This document shows, piece after piece, positions 58,358-64,000 of a stretch of 64,000 nt of DNA. Numbering within the stretch: position 1 is the first letter of the stretch; every line of letters starts with the position of its first letter. Source of the DNA: Hevea brasiliensis (taxonomy: Eukaryota > Streptophyta > Magnoliopsida > Malpighiales > Euphorbiaceae); assembly GCF_030052815.1 (NCBI RefSeq), contig NC_079502.1:39883140-39947139 (forward strand). The letters run 5' to 3'. The notes under the pieces were generated by a model that was not told the DNA's origin, did no database searches, and saw only the letters and a list, made by a program, of their open reading frames with translations. The position numbers and the translations under genes were made by a program.

Positions 58358-61300
58358 TGTGACACCCCGAACCCGTGTACAGTATACCCGAGTAAGTAAT
58401 GCCACACGGTGTACCGGCACACTCTAATATACCTTAATTAATTTTCATCATAACTCTGAATATAACTTGTAAAATATAACTCATTTAAGTCATTTATTGA
58501 AATCATAATTTATTTGAGGTTCCGAAAATTTTAAAGAAAATCCGGCAGAGTACCGGCTAAAAATGGAGAAAACAGTTCTTCGGAACCTGTGAAAAACAAT
58601 TCCAATAAACAAATTCATTCATTCTCAACTCCAATATCATCACAAAACTCAATATCAAGATCTCAACATTTCAATTTCAATTCTCATTCATCCATCACAT
58701 GTGATGATCACATATAAATCATAAATAAACATTTACTTTTCCATTCACAAATACAATTTTCATAATTTATATAAACATCAATATACATTACACAAATTTA
58801 ATTTCATATGAGAAAATCAAAATTTAGTTACAAAATGTCAAAATGACACATAGTGTCCTACCAATGCACTGCAGAAGTTGAGGTGACACGGACACTGAGC
58901 AGAACTGCAGGATAGACTCACCCAGTCTGCGGTCTACTGGGCTCACGATCTGTATCTCCAGTACCTATGCGTGGCAAAAGCAACGCGCTAAGCAATAATG
59001 CTTAGTGGTGCAATAATAAAATAAAAGAAAATAGCAAGAAAACAAATATGTAGTGAATGTGTATGATTCATTTGTTTAGTATGGGTATATACATTAATTC
59101 ATTAACTTTGTTCACTTTCATTCATTTGGTTGCCCAAGTAACCTACACTAGACGACTGGACTGGATAACGGGTAAACTGGCGCTGGGTACCTAGTACCTC
59201 GGGCCGTCACACCATCGGTCACATATGCATCTCTCGATGTGCAACAGAACAGCTAATAAGCTGTAATAACATCAGGCACAAGGCCAAGTCTCAATACAAA
59301 GTCAGAATGGCTAAAAGCCATGAAATCACGGAATGGCATATTGCCATGTGCAGTACTGCTAACTGAACCCTATTGGCATGCCAAACTATCCAAACCAATC
59401 TTGTTAGGTATACTAGGGCATTCGATACTTTAAAATTCTTTAATCTTTGAATTTCAAGTTTCGGTGTTACTATTTACCTCTATGGTCAACTAAAATGTTG
59501 ACTTTTAGGTAGAAATTAGGTACATTGGTTTTGGCACTCCCAACATACCACATTTTGCTTTTAAAACTTGTTGGAATTGGTCACCATTACCATTTCTAAC
59601 TTAAAACCAAGAGGGCAGAAAATTTCAGTTTTTGAAGCATATGTTTACTGTTCCATTAAGCACTGTTGCAGTGAGAATTTGAAGAAATGACAAACATGAA
59701 AGTTGTTCCTTATTTTGTCTAGTTGAATTTATTTTTTTGAATCACTCTATTTGGAGTTTTGTAGCTCCAGAAATGGCCCAAAGACCACAGCTGGCCGGAT
59801 TTCCATTCTGCAGAAATTACCACATCTACAGTAACATGAACAGTGACTGTGAGTGCATGTTTGAATAGGTTCTGGCCATAATTTGGGGTAGGTTTCTTCA
59901 TGAAAGTTGTTTGTCTATGTCTTAACTTATTGCTGTAAAAATTTCAGGTCAATTGACCAAATCTACAGTGAGTTATGGCCAAATGAACAGTTACTGTTCA
60001 TTTGGTCATTTCTGCAGGTGCTGTTGCAGGGTATCCGGATTGGGGCCAACTTTTGGTCCTCTTGCTTTGGTCTTTTGGGCATGGTTTCTTCAGCAAAAAT
60101 GTGCCATTATAAGCCTAGTTTCATATCCAATTGGCCAAACACCAATTGGACCAACACAGCCAAAGTTATGGCTGTGTAATTGGACTGAAATCTCAGTCAC
60201 CATTCTGCTGTCTTTAGGCAGCCTACCATTCCACTTTGCCATGCCATTTTTCAGTCCAATTTATGGTCAACATACCTCAAATGGTCACTAATTGACCATT
60301 AGAGTGTTCTTTAACAGTTTCATAAGCCAAGTCAATTTTTACTTCTCAAAACCCTAATGTCCAATTCAATTTACCCATAAACCTCAATTAGCACACTAGT
60401 TCAACATCCATGCATATTCATACCTTAAACATCATTTCTAGCCACTCTAAATTCATTAAAACAATCAAACTCATCCTTCCTTAGGGCTGCCGAAAATTGA
60501 AGATACCCTAACATATATGATTTACTTCAAATTCTTACAATTTCTTATCTTAAAATGATGCTCTAACAAGGATTAAAGGAGTGAGAGTGAAAGTATAGCA
60601 CTAACCTTTAAGTGGCAGAATTTTCAGCCACCCAAACTCCTTTCTTTCTTCCTCTTTTGGCTGCCTAAAGCTTCATTAGGGTGTGTAGATAAATTTTAGT
60701 GAAGATGACTTAGGGTTTTGGGGTGAGGTTTGAGAGGTTTTTCAAGCTTGAAAATGAAGAAAATGGAGGTTTAGGGCAAGGCTTGATTTCGGCTGCAATT
60801 GGGGAGGATGATGGCTGTTGGATTTTTAATTATTTTGGTCTTTGTTTTGTCTCTTTTAAGTATTTAAGAAAGCTTATTAGCTTGTGATTGGTTGGTAATT
60901 TATAAATGACATCATTATGATGTCACAAATTGCTTTATTTTGATTTTTCTTTTCTTTTCATCACTACTCAATTTCAATTAAATTTTTAGTAATGTTTCTT
61001 CATATTTTATGTCATATTAATTATTTACTTAGCTGGACAAGTCGGCCAAAAATCACCTCTGAAGGCGAAATAACCAAAATGCCCTCCGTTTGGCTCAACG
61101 GGCCAAAATTGTCTGTACCGATTGAAAATTTTTTCTAAATATTTTCTTGGCATTCTAATTCCATGGGAACCTCAATAACCCTTCTCTGGAGTACCAAAAA
61201 TTATTTTATAATTTTTTCCCAGGGTCTAGGGCTCCTCGTTGCGAGAACCGCAACTTCCCTCTGGTTACCCATCGCTAGGGCACCGGCTCGTTTATCTTAG

Positions 61301-61467
61301 TTGTATTTTATTTCAAAAATTTTTACTAAATTTTTCTTATTAATATTTGAGTTAATTATGGTTCCTGACTTTAGTTTAAATATTTTTTCGGACATTCTAG
61401 CTGTCCGGACCGACACTGGTCACCGGAACAGTAGGATGTACGGAGTGGTTACCGGGAGGGTGTTACA
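58358..61467 (-). mobile_element. Solo LTR F (3110 bp) inside gag of B
   Basis: TSD AGGTA is perfect on both sides (58353-58357, 61468-61472). Ends are TGTGACACCCCGAAC and, complemented from the right, TGTAACACCCTCCCGG, so it is the E-type LTR in minus orientation. It shares with E the subterminal text (gtgtcggtccg-like, gaacagctag-like, tacccagcg-like) and the ctaagc/gcttag hairpin. No internal retrotransposon region. The gag frame resumes after it. Confidence 0.88.
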
Positions 61468-62371
61468 AGGTACTTCTACATCGTGGAAGTCTAACTGGAA
61501 GAAGGAGGATAGGGAAAATGCTATTAGCAAATATAAGAGAAATGAGGAAAAGAAAAAAAAGGTGGAGAAGAAATTTGTAGAAAGTAAAGGAAAGGAGGTT
61601 GCAACTACTACCCGAAATAGAGATGTGAAGTGTTTTAGGTGTTTGGGCAGTGGACACATAGCTTCTCAATGCCCTAACAAGAGAGTCATGGTCATGAGAG
61701 AAAATGGTGAGATAGAAACGGAGGAGAAAATTGTGAGTGATTTCACATCTTCAGGACAGGAGGATGCAGAGGTAGAATATGCTGCTGAAGGAAGTGCTCT
61801 AGTGATTATGAGAGCATTAAACACTCAAGTAAAGGAGGATGTTGGTGATGAATTGCAAAGAGAAACAATTTTTCATACAAGGTGTCTTATCCAAGACAAA
61901 GCTTATAGTGTCATCATTGATGGGGGAAGTTGTACCAATGTTGCTAGTACTATTTTAGTGCAGAGATTAGGGTTGAGGACTTTGAAACACCCTAGACCCT
62001 GTAAATTGCAGTGGTTGAATGAATGCGGTGAGGTGAAAGTAACAAAATGAGTGCTGATTTCCTTTGTAATAGGAAAGTATCAAGATGAGGTTATGTGTGA
62101 CATGGTTCCAATGCAAGCTGGCCATTTATTACTTGGCCGACCATGGCAATTTGATAGAAAGGTGATCCACGATGGGTATAAAAATAAGTATTCTTTTGAA
62201 ATGAATGGAAGGAAAATCATTTTGGCACATATGACACCAAAACAGATTTATGAAGACCAAACAAGGCTTAAGCAAGCAATGGGTGAGGTAAAATCAAGAG
62301 TGGCCGAAAAGAGAGCAGAGAAGAAAAGAAGGAGTGAAAAGAAATTGACTGAAAATGCTGCGAATGAGTAA
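61468..62371 (+). pseudogene. gag C-terminus, zinc knuckle and protease of element B
   Basis: After solo LTR F, gag resumes as TSTSWKSNWKKEDRENAIS, a Lys-rich linker, then CFRCLGSGHIASQC (61631-61672). Protease reads SVIIDGGSCTNVAS, then HPRPCKLQWLNECGEVKVTK, where TGA at 62048-62050 replaces a Gln-type codon (D has NKQVML). 62051-62368 continues GKYQDEVMCDMVPMQAGHLL, LGRPWQFDRKVIHDGYKNKY and the Lys/Glu linker to a TAA. DGG in place of DSG at the active site may be normal for this family. Confidence 0.9.
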
Positions 62372-64000
62372 GACAAGGGTGGTTGTGAGGAAAGAAAAGA
62401 GAGTAAAGAAAACATTCCAAGAGTGCTTGAAAAAGGTGAATCTTCGGCGCAAAAGGAGAGCTGTGCAGAAAGAGGAGAGAGAAAATTAAGCTTGTATGCT
62501 AAAGGAAGAGATGTGAGAAATGCCATGTTTTCCAACAAGCAAATGTTATTAATTGTGTTTAAGGACTCTTGTTTATCCACATCTGACCTTGACCCCAATT
62601 TGCCTAGTGTTATTGTCTCCCTTTTGCAGGAATATGAGCATGTACTACCTGAGGAGATGCCAGCTGGACTACCACCTATTCGAGGGATTGAGCACCAGAT
62701 TGATTTTGTACCTGGAGCAGTTATTCCCAACCGTCCAGCCTATTGAAGTAACCCTGAAGAAACCAAAGAATTACAAAGGCAAGTTGAGGAATTGCTAGCT
62801 AAGGGTTATGTGAGAGAAAGTATGAGCCCTTGTGCTGTACCTGTCCTTTTGGTACCAAAGAAAGATGGCACATAGTGCATGTGTGTGGATTGTAGGACGG
62901 TCAACAAAATCACTGTAAAGTATCGCCATCCTATACCTAGATTAGATGATATGTTGGATGAACTTTGTGGTGCTTGTGTTTTTACCAAAATTGACTTGAA
63001 AATCGGATATCATCAAATTCGCATGAAAGTAGGTGATGAATAGAAGACTGCATTTAAAACAAAGCATGGACTATATGAGTGGTTAGTGATGCCTTTTGGG
63101 CTAACTAATGCTCCTAGCACTTTTATGAGATTGATGAATCATGTATTGCGTGCTTTTATTGGAAAATTTGTTATTGTTTATTTTGATGATATATTGGTTT
63201 ACAGTAGAGACATGAATGAACATATGCATCATTTAAGAGCTGTATTCGATGTGTTAAGAAAGGAAAAATTATATGCTAACTTGAAGAAATGTTCATTTTG
63301 CATGGAAAAGGTTGTCTTTTTAGGATTTGTCATTAGTGCTAATGGTGTTGAAGTTGATGATGAAAAAATTAGAGCTATTAAAGACTGGCCCATTCCAAAG
63401 TCTACATCTGAAGTACATAGTTTTCATGGACTAGCTAGTTTCTATAGAAGATTTATTAAGAATTTTAGTACCATTGCAGCACCATTGAATGATCTTGTCA
63501 AAAAGAATGTTAGTTTTGTTTGGGAACAGAAACAAGATGATGCTTTTCACAAAATTAAAGAGATGTTATGTTCCGCTCCTGTGTTGGCTTTACCTAATTT
63601 TTCTAAGACTTTTGAGATTGAGTGTGACGCATCAGGAATAGGTATTGGAGCCGTTTTAATGCAGGATAAGAGACCAATAGCATACTTTAGTGAGAAGCTT
63701 AATGGAGCAGCTTTGAACTATTCTACATATGACAAAGAGTTTTATGCATTGGTACGTGCCTTGGAAACATGGCAACATTACCTTTGGCCAAAGCAATTTG
63801 TCATCCACACAGATCATGAGTCATTGAAGCATATCAAGGGGCAAAATAAGTTGAGTAGGCATCATGGAAAATGGGTTGAGTTCCTTGAGACCTTCCCATA
63901 TGTGATTCAATACAAACATGGGAAAGAAAATGTGGTTGCTGATGCCTTATCTCGAAGGTACAACCTTCTTGCCCTTCTTGATGCAAAGTTATTGGGATTC
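62372..64000 (+). pseudogene. RT and RNase H of element B, continuing past the window
   Basis: Linker KGESSAQKESCAERGERKLS leads into GLPPIRGIEHQIDFVPGAV. Three stops replace sense codons: TGA at about 62744 (Arg in A), TAG at about 62873 (Trp of DGTWRM) and TAG at about 63042 (Trp of DEWKT). Otherwise RT is conserved: [16 protein letters not shown] (Ser to Ile), [26 protein letters not shown] at about 63180. RNase H has [18 protein letters not shown] and [17 protein letters not shown]. The integrase connector [20 protein letters not shown] reaches the window end. Confidence 0.92.

Larger units (their letters stand above)
55266..64000 (+). mobile_element. Element B: Ty3/gypsy retrotransposon (family of A), cut by the window end
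   Basis: 5' LTR, primer site, leader with 146-bp repeats, gag, protease and RT/RNase H are present. Integrase and the 3' LTR lie past 64000. Solo LTR F splits gag. At least five stops or shifts disable gag-pol. The flank GCTAG (55261-55265) is the expected left TSD, not checkable here. B retains the gag and protease segments that A has lost. Confidence 0.92.

Overview
This window is a piece of a plant nuclear genome, most likely a eudicot. The evidence is AT-rich DNA with GT-AG introns, one split host gene, and dense plant-type retrotransposons (Ty1/copia, Ty3/gypsy, RTE-type LINEs) and MITEs. I could not fix the species. No bacterial operon, rRNA, CRISPR array or confident tRNA is present. 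I do not see a new multi-gene system. What stands out is very clear transposon stratigraphy, much of it resolved by target-site duplications (TSDs) readable in the sequence.

Left part (1-20.7 kb). A decayed copia pol end (1-876) is followed by an RTE-type LINE with an intact 430-aa reverse transcriptase ORF on the minus strand (1881-3145), joined to an inverted piece of itself. The only host gene I can support lies on the minus strand between 18017 and 5203. Five exons join in phase to encode 448 residues with PHD finger, SWIB/MDM2 and Plus-3 domains, the architecture of the Arabidopsis At5g08430/NERD group of chromatin proteins. Its 3' exons are not visible. Its introns hold a MITE inside a MITE, a 166-bp solo LTR, a copia complex broken by a hAT-like MITE and a LINE that itself contains a tiny LINE copy, and a further PIF/Harbinger-like MITE.

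Middle part (20.8-46.9 kb). One full-length RTE LINE (minus strand, about 3.0 kb of its own sequence, flanked by a diverged 21-bp TSD) has been opened twice. Element A (21632-26847, gypsy, TSD CCAAG) and element C (28058-45867, gypsy with 3.77-kb LTRs, TSD CTCCA) both sit inside it. Element D (29395-37138, gypsy, TSD CATTG) sits inside the 5' LTR of C. Removing the insertions restores the LINE order endonuclease - reverse transcriptase - 3' tail.

Right part (46.9-64 kb). Successive minus-strand LTR fragments of a C-like family (starting at 47416, 48575 and 54321) are interrupted by a 3.3-kb solo LTR E (49628-52922, TSD TTTGC) and by gypsy element B (from 55266, same family as A, running off the window). 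The gag of B is split by a second solo LTR F of the E family in opposite orientation (58358-61467, TSD AGGTA).

A, B and D belong to related gypsy families whose pol frame runs into the 3' LTR, and all carry disabling mutations. C keeps a decayed gag and a protease scrap but no polymerase. The giant LTRs share a tandem pair of short hairpins with compensating base changes between copies, perhaps the least expected signal in the window.
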